A stretch of 64,000 bases of DNA from Altererythrobacter sp. Root672 (GCF_001427865.1 NZ_LMHH01000001.1:2046001-2110000); one strand, 5' to 3'. Positions 1 to 8,281 are shown, numbered from the stretch's first letter. Made by a program: numbers and translations. The notes: a model not told the origin generated them from the sequence alone.

Positions 1-411
1 CTGCTCGAGACGATCCCTCCCTACTGGGAACCGGTGGTGAAGCAGTTCCACGAGCGCATGGGCAATCCGGGCACGCCCGAAGGCAAGGCCATGCTGGTCG
101 AGCGCAGCCCGTTGCACCAGGCCGACAAGATCTGCCGCCCACTGCTGATCGGCCAGGGCGCCAACGACCCGCGCGTCAAGCAGTCGGAAAGCGACCAGAT
201 CGTCGGGGCGATGCAGAAGCACGGCATCCCGGTGACTTACGTGGTGTTCCCCGACGAAGGTCACGGCTTCGCCAAGCCAACCAACAACATCGCCTTCAAT
301 GCGATCGTGGAGAATTTCCTCTCGACGATCCTGGGTGGCCGGGCGGAAGCGATCGGTGGAGAGGTTGAAGCCTCGACAGCGCAGATCGTGACCGGGGCGG
401 AACTGCTTTAA
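1..411 (+). CDS. S9 family (prolyl oligopeptidase-like) peptidase, C-terminal part only
   Basis: The reading frame is open from the first base, so this is the last 136 residues of a longer protein. It shows the end of an alpha/beta-hydrolase catalytic domain: the loop GANDPRV carries the expected catalytic Asp and DEGHGF the catalytic His, spaced as in S9 peptidases (DPP4/acyl-aminoacyl peptidase type). The nucleophile Ser would lie upstream of the window. Such enzymes cleave short peptides and in this group are often secreted. The last 35 residues after the helix NAIVENFLSTILGG are a variable tail. Family assignment is firm; substrate and exact subfamily cannot be told from this fragment. 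Confidence 0.85.
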   Translation: MLETIPPYWEPVVKQFHERMGNPGTPEGKAMLVERSPLHQADKICRPLLIGQGANDPRVKQSESDQIVGAMQKHGIPVTYVVFPDEGHGFAKPTNNIAFNAIVENFLSTILGGRAEAIGGEVEASTAQIVTGAELL

Positions 412-431
412 CGGGTGTTGCGCCCAGGAAG

Positions 432-535
432 CCCTCTCCCCTTGGGAGAGGGTTGGGTGAGGGTGAGAAGCACAGAGTAGCGGACCCTCACCCTCCGCGC
501 CTGACGGCGCTCCCCCCTCTCCCACGGGGAGAGGG
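432..535. repeat. Composite palindromic repeat (CCCTCTCCC...GGGAGAGGG type)
   Basis: Two hairpins face each other between two convergent genes. The left unit (432-466) begins with a stem CCCTCTCCC/GGGAGAGGG followed by a GGGTGAGGGTG arm; the right unit (484-535) has the complementary CCCTCACCC arm followed by a second CCCTCTCCC/GGGAGAGGG-like stem. The whole can therefore fold into one long imperfect hairpin. A lone half-unit of the same kind sits at 39005-39025. REP-like elements of this look are common in alphaproteobacterial intergenic regions; it may also end transcription from both sides. Confidence 0.75.
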
Positions 536-543
536 TAAAGTGT

Positions 544-1437
544 CTACTCCCCCACCACGTTCCCCGCCGTCGCCTCAAGCGAGATCGGCCCCACCAACGA
601 AGCGACGATCCCCGGCCCAGCCTGATCCGGCCGACGGGCGTCCATCCGCATCTCGTTCATGGCAATGTTCGCCTTCACGTGGCGGTTGAACGGCAGCACG
701 GTCCCATCGCCCCAATCCTGGTGGACGATGTCGAACTCCAGCGTATCCCCGCTGATCTTGAAGTTCTCCAGCGCACCAAAGGTATAAGGATTGTCGCATC
801 GTCCGCAGGCCAGGCCGAACAAGCGATCGCCGTCCTTGCGGATGACGAAGTACTGCTTCTCCATCCCAACCCCGAAGCCAAGCCACACGCCGACCACGTC
901 GTTCGCGGAGATGCGCCTCCAGTGCGCCGGCTGAACATAAGGCGCAGGCGGCGGACCGGCCGGACCAGCGGCCCTGGGCAGGATCGGAACAGGCGGGGCG
1001 TTCGGCGGCAGGATCGACTGCTGATACGGTCCTGGCGTCGGCCCGCGCGGGTCCTTGATCGTGGTGTGTTCGAAGTTCAGGCCCCCGGTCCCGCCGCGCT
1101 TGCCGCTGACCACCAGCTTGCCATCGACGAGTTTGGCCTGGAGCCGGTCCGTCGAAGCGGGCGAGCCGTCGAGCTTCAGGTGTCGGATCTTGAACGTCAG
1201 CCCGTCGGTTTCGCTGAACGTCCCCTCGATCGGGGCGAGCGTGGTGCCGTCGGCGCAGTGCGTGCAGTAGACGCCGGTAACCTCGCTACCCTTGATGACG
1301 AACTGATAGACATGCGGCTCCCCGCCATCGGTCCGCCACCCGCCGCGATAGTAATCGGCATCCTCGGCGCTCGCGCTCGAAGCCAAAGCCAGCGACGCGC
1401 CCGCCAGGGCCGCCCATGCAAACGATCGAAAGGTCAT
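544..1437 (-). CDS. Secreted protein of unknown function
   Basis: 297 residues starting at the ATG at 1437, chosen because it gives a clean signal peptide (MTFRSFAWAALAGASLALAS then cleavage near ASAEDA); the frame continues 17 codons upstream without a better start. The mature protein appears to hold two related beta-rich halves: one around residues 25-125 with a CTHCADG motif, the other around 170-275 with a CGRCDNP motif, joined by a Pro-rich linker. Each half contains a CxxC-type pair, so an internal duplication is likely, with the cysteines forming disulfides or holding a metal. I do not recognise a named family. It stands alone, convergent with the peptidase upstream. Confidence 0.7.
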   Translation of the reverse strand: MTFRSFAWAALAGASLALASSASAEDADYYRGGWRTDGGEPHVYQFVIKGSEVTGVYCTHCADGTTLAPIEGTFSETDGLTFKIRHLKLDGSPASTDRLQAKLVDGKLVVSGKRGGTGGLNFEHTTIKDPRGPTPGPYQQSILPPNAPPVPILPRAAGPAGPPPAPYVQPAHWRRISANDVVGVWLGFGVGMEKQYFVIRKDGDRLFGLACGRCDNPYTFGALENFKISGDTLEFDIVHQDWGDGTVLPFNRHVKANIAMNEMRMDARRPDQAGPGIVASLVGPISLEATAGNVVGE

Positions 1438-1535
1438 CCCCAAGCTCTCTCCCCGTTCCGCCTTTTGGCGGGACCTTGATGCTAGCATCAGCGCGGCGGT
1501 TCACAACCGGCTCTATCTGCGCTAGCTGCGCCGCG

Positions 1536-1862
1536 ATGCGCCGCGCCTTGCACCTCCTGCTCCTTCTGGCCGTGCTGTGGTGCGGTATCCATGTCGGTGA
1601 GCCGGCCATGGCGCATGACGAGACGCTCCACCACCAGTTGGCCGCCGCGGACGACAGTTCGCGCGACGCCGGTGGCGAGAAGCAGGACGGCGTGTTCGAT
1701 GCCGCCCATGTTGGCCACCACCATTGCCCTATGGCCCCGGCCTGCAATGACGGCGCGGCATCGTCGACCGGCCTGACCGATGGTGCGCCCGTGTTCGCGG
1801 CCGCCGTTGCGCCGCTAGCCTCGCTGTCACAGGCTCCCCCGCTGGAGCCGCCAGCCGCCTGA
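1536..1862 (+). CDS. Small His-rich secreted protein
   Basis: 108 residues. The ATG at 1536 gives an N-terminal signal peptide (MRRALHLLLLLAVLWCG, cleavage after AMA). The mature part is short, acidic and rich in His, with HHQ and the cluster GHHHCPMAP, then a low-complexity Ala/Pro tail. Such sequences bind divalent metals. The gene ends 67 bp before a TonB-dependent receptor on the same strand, so the two are probably co-transcribed. It resembles in style the small DUF2946-like proteins found beside copper-linked outer membrane receptors, but that is inference from motif and context only. A role in metal handling in the periplasm is plausible. Confidence 0.65.
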   Translation: MRRALHLLLLLAVLWCGIHVGEPAMAHDETLHHQLAAADDSSRDAGGEKQDGVFDAAHVGHHHCPMAPACNDGAASSTGLTDGAPVFAAAVAPLASLSQAPPLEPPAA

Positions 1863-1929
1863 ACCTTCGCACACCGTGCGGGCCCAAGCGCCCGCCTTGG
1901 CGATCGATTGTGTTCAGGAGCATTTCTAC

Positions 1930-3948
1930 ATGTCATTCAAGTCGCGTGCGGCCCTCCTTGCGGGGGCTGCCTTCCTTATGCCGAGTCCGGCGCTCGCTCA
2001 GGCTGAGCAGCCCGAGCCGGAAACCACCGTCTCCACCGTAGAGGACGAAGAGGGCGAGCCCATCATCGTCCAGTCCACCCGCTCGGGCCGCCGTGTTCAG
2101 GACGAGCCCGTGCGGGTCGAGGTGATCAACCAGGAGGAGATTGAGGAAAAGATCCTCATGCGCCCCGGGAATATTGCCACGATCCTCAGCGAGACTGGCG
2201 GTCTGCGCGTGCAGGTCACTGCGCCGGCGCTCGGGTCAGCCAACATCCGCGTGCAGGGGATGGACGGACGGTTCACCCAGCTGCTCGCCGACGGGCTACC
2301 GCTCTATGGCGGGCAGGCCTCTTCGCTGGGCCTGCTGCAGATCCCGCCCACCGATCTCGGCCAGGTCGAAGTGATCAAGGGCGCTGCCTCGGCGCTTTAC
2401 GGCCCTTCCGCCCTGGGCGGGGTCATCAACCTCGTCTCCCGCCGACCGCGCGATGAGGCAGAGGCCGAAGTCCTGCTCAACGCCACGACCCGCAACGGAC
2501 AGGACGTGACCGGCTACGCCGCCACGCCGCTGGGCCCGGACTGGGGCGGTTCGCTCACCGGTGGGTACCACCGCCAGAGCACTCAGGACCTCGACGACGA
2601 TGGCTGGATCGACATGCCGGGCTACGAACGCTGGACCCTGCGCCCGCGCCTGTTCTGGGAGAACGCCGACGGCGCCTCGCTGTTCGTCACCCTCGGCGCC
2701 ATGGCCGAAGAGCGCGTTGGCGGCACCCTGCCAGGCGCGACAGTTCCCGACGGCACGCTCTTCCCGCAGACCCAGGACACCGAGCGGTTCGACATGGGCC
2801 TGGTCGCCGCAATGCCGGTCGAAGGTCTCGGCACGCTTCACCTCCGCGGCTCGGGCATGACGCAGGACCACCAACACCTCTACGGCGAAGTGCTGGAGGA
2901 CGACACGCACGACACCCTGTTCGCCGAGGCCTCGATCTCCGGTGAAAGCGGCGCGACGACCTGGGTCGGCGGGGTGGCGTACCAGGAGGACGGCTTCCGC
3001 TCGGACACCTTCCCCGTGTTCGACTACACCTACCGCGTGCCCGGTCTCTTCGGTCAGGTCGAGCACGAACTCTCGCCCGACCTGACGCTTGCCGGCAGTG
3101 CGCGGGTGGACTTTCACAACGAGTTCGGGACGCAATTCAGTCCGCGCCTGTCGCTGCTCTACAAGCCCGGCCGCTGGACCATCCGCGCTTCCGGCGGGCG
3201 CGGGTTCTATGCCCCGACACCGTTCGTGGAGGAGATCGAGGCGGCGGGCCTGTCTCAACTCGAACCCCTCGGCGACCTGGAAGCCGAGACGGCCACCACG
3301 GGGTCACTCGACGTTGGTTACTCGCGTGGGCCGATTGAAACGAACGTGACGCTGTTCGGGTCCGACCTGCAAGACACGACCCGGCTCGATCCCGTCGCTC
3401 CGGATCGCGTGCAGCTAGTCAACGTCCCGGGGAAGACCCGCATCCGGGGCTCGGAGCTGCTCCTGCGCTATCGTTGGGAGGCGTTCGTGGTGACCGGTAG
3501 TTACGTCTTCGTCGATGCCACCGAGCCCGATCCCTCGGGCACCGGCCGGCGGACCAAGCCGCTGACGCCCAAGCACTCGGCCAGCCTGGTGGCGATGTGG
3601 GAGAAGCACGACAAGGGCCGCCTGGGCCTGGAGATCTACTACACCGGCGAGCAGGCGCTCGACGACAATCCCTATCGGACAGAGGGCAAGCCCTACTTCG
3701 AAGTAGGGCTGCTGGGCGAGATCGTCCTCGGCAAGGCCCGGCTGTTCCTCAATGCCGAGAACATCTTCAACACCCGGCAGACGAAGTACGATCCGCTGAT
3801 CCGCCCGACTCGCGCGCCCGATGGCCGCTGGACCGTCGACGTCTGGGCACCGACCGAGGGCTTCGTTCTCAACGGCGGCGTGCGCTTCAAGTTCGGAGGA
3901 GCGCACCAAAGTCCTTCGACAAGCTCAGGACGAACGGAAATGGAGTAA
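1930..3948 (+). CDS. TonB-dependent outer membrane receptor
   Basis: 672 residues from the ATG at 1930, preceded by AGGAG 10 bp upstream. Residues 1-24 are a signal peptide ending in ALAQ. An N-terminal plug follows (about 40-165) with the TonB-box-like stretch EPIIVQ and the plug hallmarks NIRVQGMDG, VEVIKGAASALYGPSALGG and INLVSRRP; the rest is a 22-strand beta-barrel. It would import a ligand across the outer membrane using TonB/ExbBD. The barrel's last strand ends GGVRFKF, whose terminal Phe is the usual C-terminus recognised by BAM. Here 17 more residues (GGAHQSPSTSSGRTEME) follow, encoded by a REP element that has replaced the original stop. The His-rich protein just upstream suggests a metal or metal-chelate ligand; this is not proven. 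Confidence 0.93.
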   Translation: MSFKSRAALLAGAAFLMPSPALAQAEQPEPETTVSTVEDEEGEPIIVQSTRSGRRVQDEPVRVEVINQEEIEEKILMRPGNIATILSETGGLRVQVTAPALGSANIRVQGMDGRFTQLLADGLPLYGGQASSLGLLQIPPTDLGQVEVIKGAASALYGPSALGGVINLVSRRPRDEAEAEVLLNATTRNGQDVTGYAATPLGPDWGGSLTGGYHRQSTQDLDDDGWIDMPGYERWTLRPRLFWENADGASLFVTLGAMAEERVGGTLPGATVPDGTLFPQTQDTERFDMGLVAAMPVEGLGTLHLRGSGMTQDHQHLYGEVLEDDTHDTLFAEASISGESGATTWVGGVAYQEDGFRSDTFPVFDYTYRVPGLFGQVEHELSPDLTLAGSARVDFHNEFGTQFSPRLSLLYKPGRWTIRASGGRGFYAPTPFVEEIEAAGLSQLEPLGDLEAETATTGSLDVGYSRGPIETNVTLFGSDLQDTTRLDPVAPDRVQLVNVPGKTRIRGSELLLRYRWEAFVVTGSYVFVDATEPDPSGTGRRTKPLTPKHSASLVAMWEKHDKGRLGLEIYYTGEQALDDNPYRTEGKPYFEVGLLGEIVLGKARLFLNAENIFNTRQTKYDPLIRPTRAPDGRWTVDVWAPTEGFVLNGGVRFKFGGAHQSPSTSSGRTEME

Positions 3949-3993
3949 TCGGTCCAGAGCCCCTCCCCGTTCGTGGTGAGCCTGTCGAACCAC
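3910..3993. repeat. REP palindrome pair overlapping the receptor stop codon
   Basis: Two inverted copies of one ~26-bp unit: CCTTCGACAAGCTCAGGACG (3913-3932) and, in opposite sense, CGTTCGTGGTGAGCCTGTCG (3968-3987). Together they can fold into a long hairpin. The same pair, in the other orientation, is at 32101-32174. The first unit lies inside the reading frame of the receptor and supplies its last codons and its TAA. Confidence 0.85.
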
Positions 3994-4130
3994 CTACTAA
4001 GCGTAGCGTGATGCGGGGCGGACAGTGGCAATTCCGTCCCGCATCATGTGCTTGCGAAACCGCTGGCCTGAAACCGGACAAAGTCATAGAGAATGACGCA
4101 AAATATGCTGGAAGAGAGGAAACCGGCCTG

Positions 4131-5369
4131 ATGACCTGCAATCGTTTCGCTTCACGACTGTTCACTGCAGCCACTGCCCTTGCGGCGGTGCTTGCGACGC
4201 CGACCGGTGTCGCCGCGCAGGAACGGCCGGCCGACCTGACCGAGCTTCCGCCGGTGCCGACCGACTACACCCCGGAAAAGACCGCGTGGGGCGATTACAA
4301 CTTCAGCCACACCTACCAGATCGAATACCTCAACAACGCCCGCATCCTGTTCCAGCGGCCCAAGGTGTTCGGCAACCGCGTGTGGATCAATGACGAGGAA
4401 TTCGCCCGCCGCGTGTCCGCGGCTGAGCGTTCGGACTCGAACTACGCACCGGCTTCCGAAAACGGCGTCGGCACGCCGGGCACCGAAGGACTGAGCGAAT
4501 GGGTCAAGACCTCCTCGTTCGGCAAGCGCACCTCGATGCTGGTGAGCCCGGCCGACGGTCAGCTTCCCGCGCTGACCCCGCAGGCCCAGGCGCTCTACAA
4601 GGCCGGCCGTTCGGGCTGGGTGCCGCTGCAGGAATACGACTGGGTCGACGATTTCGACAGCTGGGACCGCTGCGTCAGCCGCGGCTATCCCGCGTCGATG
4701 TACCCGTTCCGTTACAACAACGGCATCCGCATCTTCCAGGCGCCGGGCTACGTCATCATCAACCTGGAGATGCTTGGCACCCGCGTGGTCCCGATCGGCG
4801 ACCAGCCGCATTGGCCGAGCGAAGTCGAAGCGTGGATGGGCAACAGCCGCGGTCACTGGGAAGGCAAGACGCTGGTCATCGAGACGACCAACATCAAGTC
4901 CGGCGACAGTGTGACGCATGACATCTACGCCCGCGCCGCATCGCCGCTGAACATGGCGACGCAGCACGTGCCCCCGTTCAACACGATCCCGACCAGCGCC
5001 AAGGCCAAGACGGTCGAGCGCCTGACGATGACCGGCCCGAACACGCTCGTCCACGAGCTTACCTATTCGGATCCCGAGGTCTTCACTCAGCCCTGGACCA
5101 CCCGCGTCGAGTGGATCCGCGACGATGACTACAACTTCTTCGAATACGCCTGCCACGAAGGCAACGTGCAGGTGAGGAACTACATCACCGCCTCGCGCGC
5201 CCATCGCCAACAGATCGCCGCAGGTGCCGAAGCGCCTTCGATCGAGGGCGATGACCGTTCGCGGTTCGCGAACCAGTTCGACTACGATCCGGCCGCCAAT
5301 GACCGGCCGGCCCCTCCGGGACCGCCGCCGGCCGCCGCCGCGCAACCGGCTCGCAGCGGAGCGCGCTAA
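4131..5369 (+). CDS. Large secreted protein of unknown function
   Basis: 412 residues. The ATG at 4131 follows GAGAGGA and gives a signal peptide of about 30 residues (MTCNRFASRLFTAATALAAV, cleavage near GVAAQ); the open frame upstream is an artefact of overlapping the receptor. The mature protein is Trp- and Tyr-rich with conserved-looking stretches WDRCVSRGYP, NNGIRIFQAPGYV, GHWEGKTLVIETTNI, and YNFFEYACHEGN, ending in a Pro/Ala-rich tail. I recognise this as a family of uncharacterised exported proteins found in several paralogues in sphingomonads and Acidobacteria, but know no function for it. Position after the TonB receptor hints at a shared role, although a repeat and 181 bp separate them. 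Confidence 0.8.
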   Translation: MTCNRFASRLFTAATALAAVLATPTGVAAQERPADLTELPPVPTDYTPEKTAWGDYNFSHTYQIEYLNNARILFQRPKVFGNRVWINDEEFARRVSAAERSDSNYAPASENGVGTPGTEGLSEWVKTSSFGKRTSMLVSPADGQLPALTPQAQALYKAGRSGWVPLQEYDWVDDFDSWDRCVSRGYPASMYPFRYNNGIRIFQAPGYVIINLEMLGTRVVPIGDQPHWPSEVEAWMGNSRGHWEGKTLVIETTNIKSGDSVTHDIYARAASPLNMATQHVPPFNTIPTSAKAKTVERLTMTGPNTLVHELTYSDPEVFTQPWTTRVEWIRDDDYNFFEYACHEGNVQVRNYITASRAHRQQIAAGAEAPSIEGDDRSRFANQFDYDPAANDRPAPPGPPPAAAAQPARSGAR

Positions 5370-5382
5370 CGAAGTGAGACGC

Positions 5383-5417
5383 GGGCGGTAGCGGACCAAT
5401 TTTGGTCCCTGCCGCCC
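5383..5417. terminator. Strong hairpin after the secreted protein gene
   Basis: Nearly perfect inverted repeat: GGGCGGTAGCGGACCAA pairs with TTGGTCCCTGCCGCCC around a short loop, 14 bp past the stop codon. There is no following T-run, so it may act as a Rho-dependent or RNA-stabilising end rather than a classical intrinsic terminator. Confidence 0.6.
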
Positions 5418-5698
5418 CTCTCCGGCCCATTAATCCACAAAAATCAGCGTTTGATGCCGAGAAGTTACTGATCCCTGTCACGGTAATTCGTTACAGTAGC
5501 TTCACGAAAGAGGGACTCAGTCCTTCGGGTCGTATAAAAAGAGCGCGCGAACAGTCGTGCAGAGATGGGGGAAATGAGAGATATCGCCAGCCTGGCGTCG
5601 CGCCTTCGTCGCCTCTCGCGTGCATGCACCCGACCAATTCCTGCGGGCCTTCAGACTTCAGCACTGGACGGCGCAATGATTGGGGGTGCCGATTGAAC
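5418..5698 (+). other. Gene-free leader ahead of the response regulator
   Basis: I see no credible gene here; the open frame that spans it has no start with a ribosome site and no protein-like composition. The stretch is less GC-rich than its neighbours and contains a short palindrome GACTCAGTCC (5514-5523) and an AT-rich patch CGTATAAAAAG (5531-5541). It probably holds the promoter and a long untranslated leader of the regulator gene. Confidence 0.4.
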
Positions 5699-6331
5699 AT
5701 GCCCCTCATTCGGGTCGTAATCGTCGATGATCACGACATGGTTCGCAGGGGACTTCGCGGACTGATCGAATCCAGGCTCCGCTACGAAGTAGTGGGCGAG
5801 GCCTCAGACGGTCGGGAGGCGCTTACAGTTGTCGGCGATGCCCTGCCCGACATCGTCGTGCTCGACTACTCGCTCCCTCTCCAGGACGGCCTCTCGGTAG
5901 CGAGGAAGCTCAAGGAGCTTCATCCGCGGGTCGAGATCGTGATGTTTACCCTGTTCGAACAGGAACGGGTCGTCACCGAAGCGATCGAGATCGGTGTCCT
6001 CGGTTTCGTGCTGAAGTCCGAAGACGAGAGGTTCATGCTCGAGGCGCTGGAATTCGTGGCGCTCGGACGGCAGTATTTCACACCGACCCTGGCGAAAGCC
6101 CGCAAGGAAACGCCCCACATCTCGAGCGCCTCGATCGGTCTATCCGCTCGCGAGCAGGAGATCGTCCAGCTGATCGCAGAGGGCCTGGTCCAAAAGAATA
6201 TAGCTTACAAGCTAGGCATCAGCATCAAGACGGTCGAAACCCATCGCACCAACGCCTTGAACAAGCTGGGACTTGCCACGACGGCCGATCTCGTCCGCTA
6301 TGCTATGCGGAACAATCTCGTCTCCGAATGA
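5699..6331 (+). CDS. NarL/FixJ-type response regulator (orphan)
   Basis: 210 residues. Receiver domain residues 4-120: acidic pocket Asp10/Asp11, phospho-acceptor Asp56 in VVLDYSLP, and the conserved Lys of VLKSED. A LuxR-type helix-turn-helix lies at about 143-205 (LSAREQEIVQLIAEGL...KTVETHRTNALNKLGL). Phosphorylation would drive dimerisation and DNA binding. The ATG at 5699 follows GGGGGTG; an in-frame TTG lies two codons earlier. No histidine kinase is nearby on either strand, so its partner must be encoded elsewhere or it responds to cross-talk. Confidence 0.92.
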   Translation: MPLIRVVIVDDHDMVRRGLRGLIESRLRYEVVGEASDGREALTVVGDALPDIVVLDYSLPLQDGLSVARKLKELHPRVEIVMFTLFEQERVVTEAIEIGVLGFVLKSEDERFMLEALEFVALGRQYFTPTLAKARKETPHISSASIGLSAREQEIVQLIAEGLVQKNIAYKLGISIKTVETHRTNALNKLGLATTADLVRYAMRNNLVSE

Positions 6332-6392
6332 CGGGCATCTGCCGCTGATTTTGCCCCGTTTATCGGAACTCAAGCGGGGTTAGAGTCATTAT

Positions 6393-6408
6393 GGGTCTGT
6401 AGAGACCC
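6393..6408 (+). terminator. Small hairpin between the regulator and the transpeptidase gene
   Basis: Perfect 6-bp stem GGGTCT/AGACCC with a GTAG loop, followed by TTAAC, 62 bp past the regulator stop and 20 bp before the next ATG. It could end the regulator transcript or be a structure in the leader of the transpeptidase mRNA. Confidence 0.4.
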
Positions 6409-6427
6409 TTAACATACGGCAATCACA

Positions 6428-6979
6428 ATGAAGCACATCGCCCTCGCCCTTGCGCTTGGGGGAGCACTGACGCTCGCGGTCCCGTCCGCCCCAGCCTTTG
6501 CGACCATAGAAACAGCTGAAGCCAGGCTAGCCGCCGTCGAGGCGGCCGAGCAGGCGCGCGACGACATGCGCGACGTCTTCGGCAAGGAGTCCCTCAAGAA
6601 CGGCCAGTTCGTCTGGAAAGACGGCAAGCAAACCGGCGCGGTAACTCGCGTGGTAATCAGCCTGTCCGATCAGATGGCCTACGCCTATCGCGGAGACGAA
6701 CTGGTGGGGATCTCGACGATCTCCAGCGGTAACAACAAGAAGCCGACGCCAACCGGTATCTTCCCGATCCTTGAGAAGAAGCGGTTCCACCGTTCGATCA
6801 AGTACGAGAACGCCCCGATGCCGTTCATGCAGCGCCTCGACAGCTACGGCATCGCGATGCACGCGGGCCATCTGCCGGGTTACCCTGCATCACACGGCTG
6901 CGTCCGGCTTCCCTCCCAGTTCGCTTCGCGGCTGTTCGCCTCGACCGAAGTGGGCACCGAAGTCCTGATCGGCGCTTGA
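6428..6979 (+). CDS. L,D-transpeptidase (YkuD domain)
   Basis: 183 residues with a signal peptide of about 25 residues (MKHIALALALGGALTLAV, cleavage near AFA). The YkuD domain spans roughly 70-183: VVISLSDQMAYAY opens it, IAMHAGHLPG precedes the active site, and SHGCVRLP holds the catalytic His156 and Cys158. Such enzymes make 3-3 cross-links in peptidoglycan or attach proteins to it from the periplasm, and are insensitive to most penicillins. The protein is short, with only a short helical N-terminal segment and no substrate-binding accessory domain. Confidence 0.92.
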   Translation: MKHIALALALGGALTLAVPSAPAFATIETAEARLAAVEAAEQARDDMRDVFGKESLKNGQFVWKDGKQTGAVTRVVISLSDQMAYAYRGDELVGISTISSGNNKKPTPTGIFPILEKKRFHRSIKYENAPMPFMQRLDSYGIAMHAGHLPGYPASHGCVRLPSQFASRLFASTEVGTEVLIGA

Positions 6980-7020
6980 GCTGGGTTCGCCCGCCCCCTC
7001 GTCATCCTCGCCCTACCCCT

Positions 7021-7102
7021 TCGTCATCCCCGCGAACGCGGGGACCCAGTCGGCTCTCTTGCGCTGTTCCGCTCTGGGTTCCCGCGTTCGCGGGAATGAC
7101 GA
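7021..7102. repeat. Twin-hairpin repeat (TCGTCATCCCCGCG type)
   Basis: An inverted repeat runs from TCGTCATCCCCGCGAACGCG at the left edge to CGCGTTCGCGGGAATGACGA at the right edge. Each half also forms its own hairpin: CCCCGCG/CGCGGGG at 7029-7044 and CCCGCG/CGCGGG at 7081-7094. The inner arms ACCCAG and CTGGGT are also complementary. This is the widespread 'GTCATTCCCGCGAA' repeat of many proteobacteria, lying between two convergent genes. Confidence 0.85.
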
Positions 7103-7162
7103 AAATGAGAGGACAGGGGGCACGCTCTTGCTTCGGCCAGCGCTCCAATGTCCCAGCTCGAT

Positions 7163-8281
7163 TCAGCCACCTCGCAAAAGAGCGAGCCCCGCCCTGCCCT
7201 CGGCGTCGAGGAACGGGGCGAGGGCGCTCCACTCTACCAGCACCGGGACGATGCACGGCGTCGCCACGTGCGGTAGGTCCGGCCTGAACACCAGGCCGCC
7301 CCCCGCCAGGCCGATCGACCAGTAACTCGCCTCCGCCACATATTCGCGGCATTCGGAGGCGTCTTCGTCTTTAGGCCAGTTCGCCATGACGAGGTCACGC
7401 AGCGCGTCGGGGATGACCGAGTCCTCGCCGTCGATGCGTTCGTCGCCGATCCAGCCGAACAGGTCGACTTCCTCGCCCGATTGCCGATCGAACGTGTGGA
7501 CGATGGTGTAGTAGTTCGGGTGAGCGCCGCCGCAGAATGAGCCGGACTCCTGTTCGGCCACCAGGAAAGCCTTGTTGACCAAGGTCGGCTTCACCGAGAG
7601 CGAGTAGTCTCCGTCGATCCCCAGTGAGGCGATCGACCCGGCCAGGCACTCCATGAAGTCGTCCTCGACTGTTTCGCGCGGAAGGTCGGCCGCAAGCACT
7701 TCGAGGATCGCCTTGTCGCCTGGCCGTTGCGGGACAAAATCGAACGTCTCGATCGAGACATCCTCCGCGAAGAACTTGGCTGGCCGATAGGTCTTGCGGG
7801 TGTACTTCCAGCCCTCAAGCTCGGCGGCGTCGGATGCGATCGATCCCTTGCCGGTCCTCGGCCCCAGAAACGCTGCGGAGCTGCACGGGCCGCCCCACTC
7901 TCCCTCGGTCCAGGCCACCGGCTTCAAGTCGATCGGCAAGCTGCGGCTGCCCTGGCGCCAAGTCCCACGCACGCGGTTCGACGTAAGCTCGGCCAGCTCC
8001 CAAGTCGCCTCCGCATCACCGCCGGGCGCGCGTTCGACCCACCCGCCCTCGCCGTCCTCTTCGCTGATCGAAATCGGCTCGAGCGCCGACAGGTAGTAGT
8101 ACGACCCCCGCCCGGGTCCGTCGCCAAAGCTCTCCAGGCAAGCGCGAACCGGGTACGTCCCGATCTGGCCCTCCCACACGCTCACCCATGCCGGCTCATC
8201 CTGCGCAAACGCCGGCTGCGCGACGATCCCGAGCGTGAGCAAAGCAGCCAAGCTCAACAAAAATGATCGTGCGGATGTCAT
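7163..8281 (-). CDS. Secreted DUF3298-like protein
   Basis: 372 residues from the ATG at 8281, which yields a signal peptide MTSARSFLLSLAALLTLGIV with cleavage near AFAQ; 13 upstream codons are open but unlikely. The C-terminal half (about 190-365) resembles DUF3298/RsiV-type domains, with CGGAHPN followed by a strand ending TFDRQSGEEVDLFGWI, the usual hallmark. The N-terminal part carries single Cys pairs that may form disulfides. The domain is found in periplasmic and surface proteins, some binding lysozyme or peptidoglycan. A second, shorter member of the same type is encoded at 14675-15496. Exact role unknown. Confidence 0.75.
   Translation of the reverse strand: MTSARSFLLSLAALLTLGIVAQPAFAQDEPAWVSVWEGQIGTYPVRACLESFGDGPGRGSYYYLSALEPISISEEDGEGGWVERAPGGDAEATWELAELTSNRVRGTWRQGSRSLPIDLKPVAWTEGEWGGPCSSAAFLGPRTGKGSIASDAAELEGWKYTRKTYRPAKFFAEDVSIETFDFVPQRPGDKAILEVLAADLPRETVEDDFMECLAGSIASLGIDGDYSLSVKPTLVNKAFLVAEQESGSFCGGAHPNYYTIVHTFDRQSGEEVDLFGWIGDERIDGEDSVIPDALRDLVMANWPKDEDASECREYVAEASYWSIGLAGGGLVFRPDLPHVATPCIVPVLVEWSALAPFLDAEGRAGLALLRGG

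Noticed and set aside
2296-3258. 320-codon open frame antisense to the TonB receptor
   Set aside because: Shadow frame with no supporting signals.
4152-5399. 415-codon open frame antisense to the large secreted protein
   Set aside because: Full overlap with a gene that has a signal peptide and ribosome site; antisense composition is Arg/Val/Asp repeats.
5402-5698. N-terminal extension of the response regulator
   Set aside because: The open frame extends upstream, but the receiver domain starts right after the ATG at 5699 and the extension has no protein-like features.
6366-6387. GGAAC followed by GTT-like bases, a possible EcfG general stress promoter before the transpeptidase
   Set aside because: The -10 part does not match CGTT at the required spacing.
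7021-7102. Possible CRISPR-like pair of palindromes
   Set aside because: Only two inverted hairpins, no regularly spaced direct repeats; it is a REP-type element.
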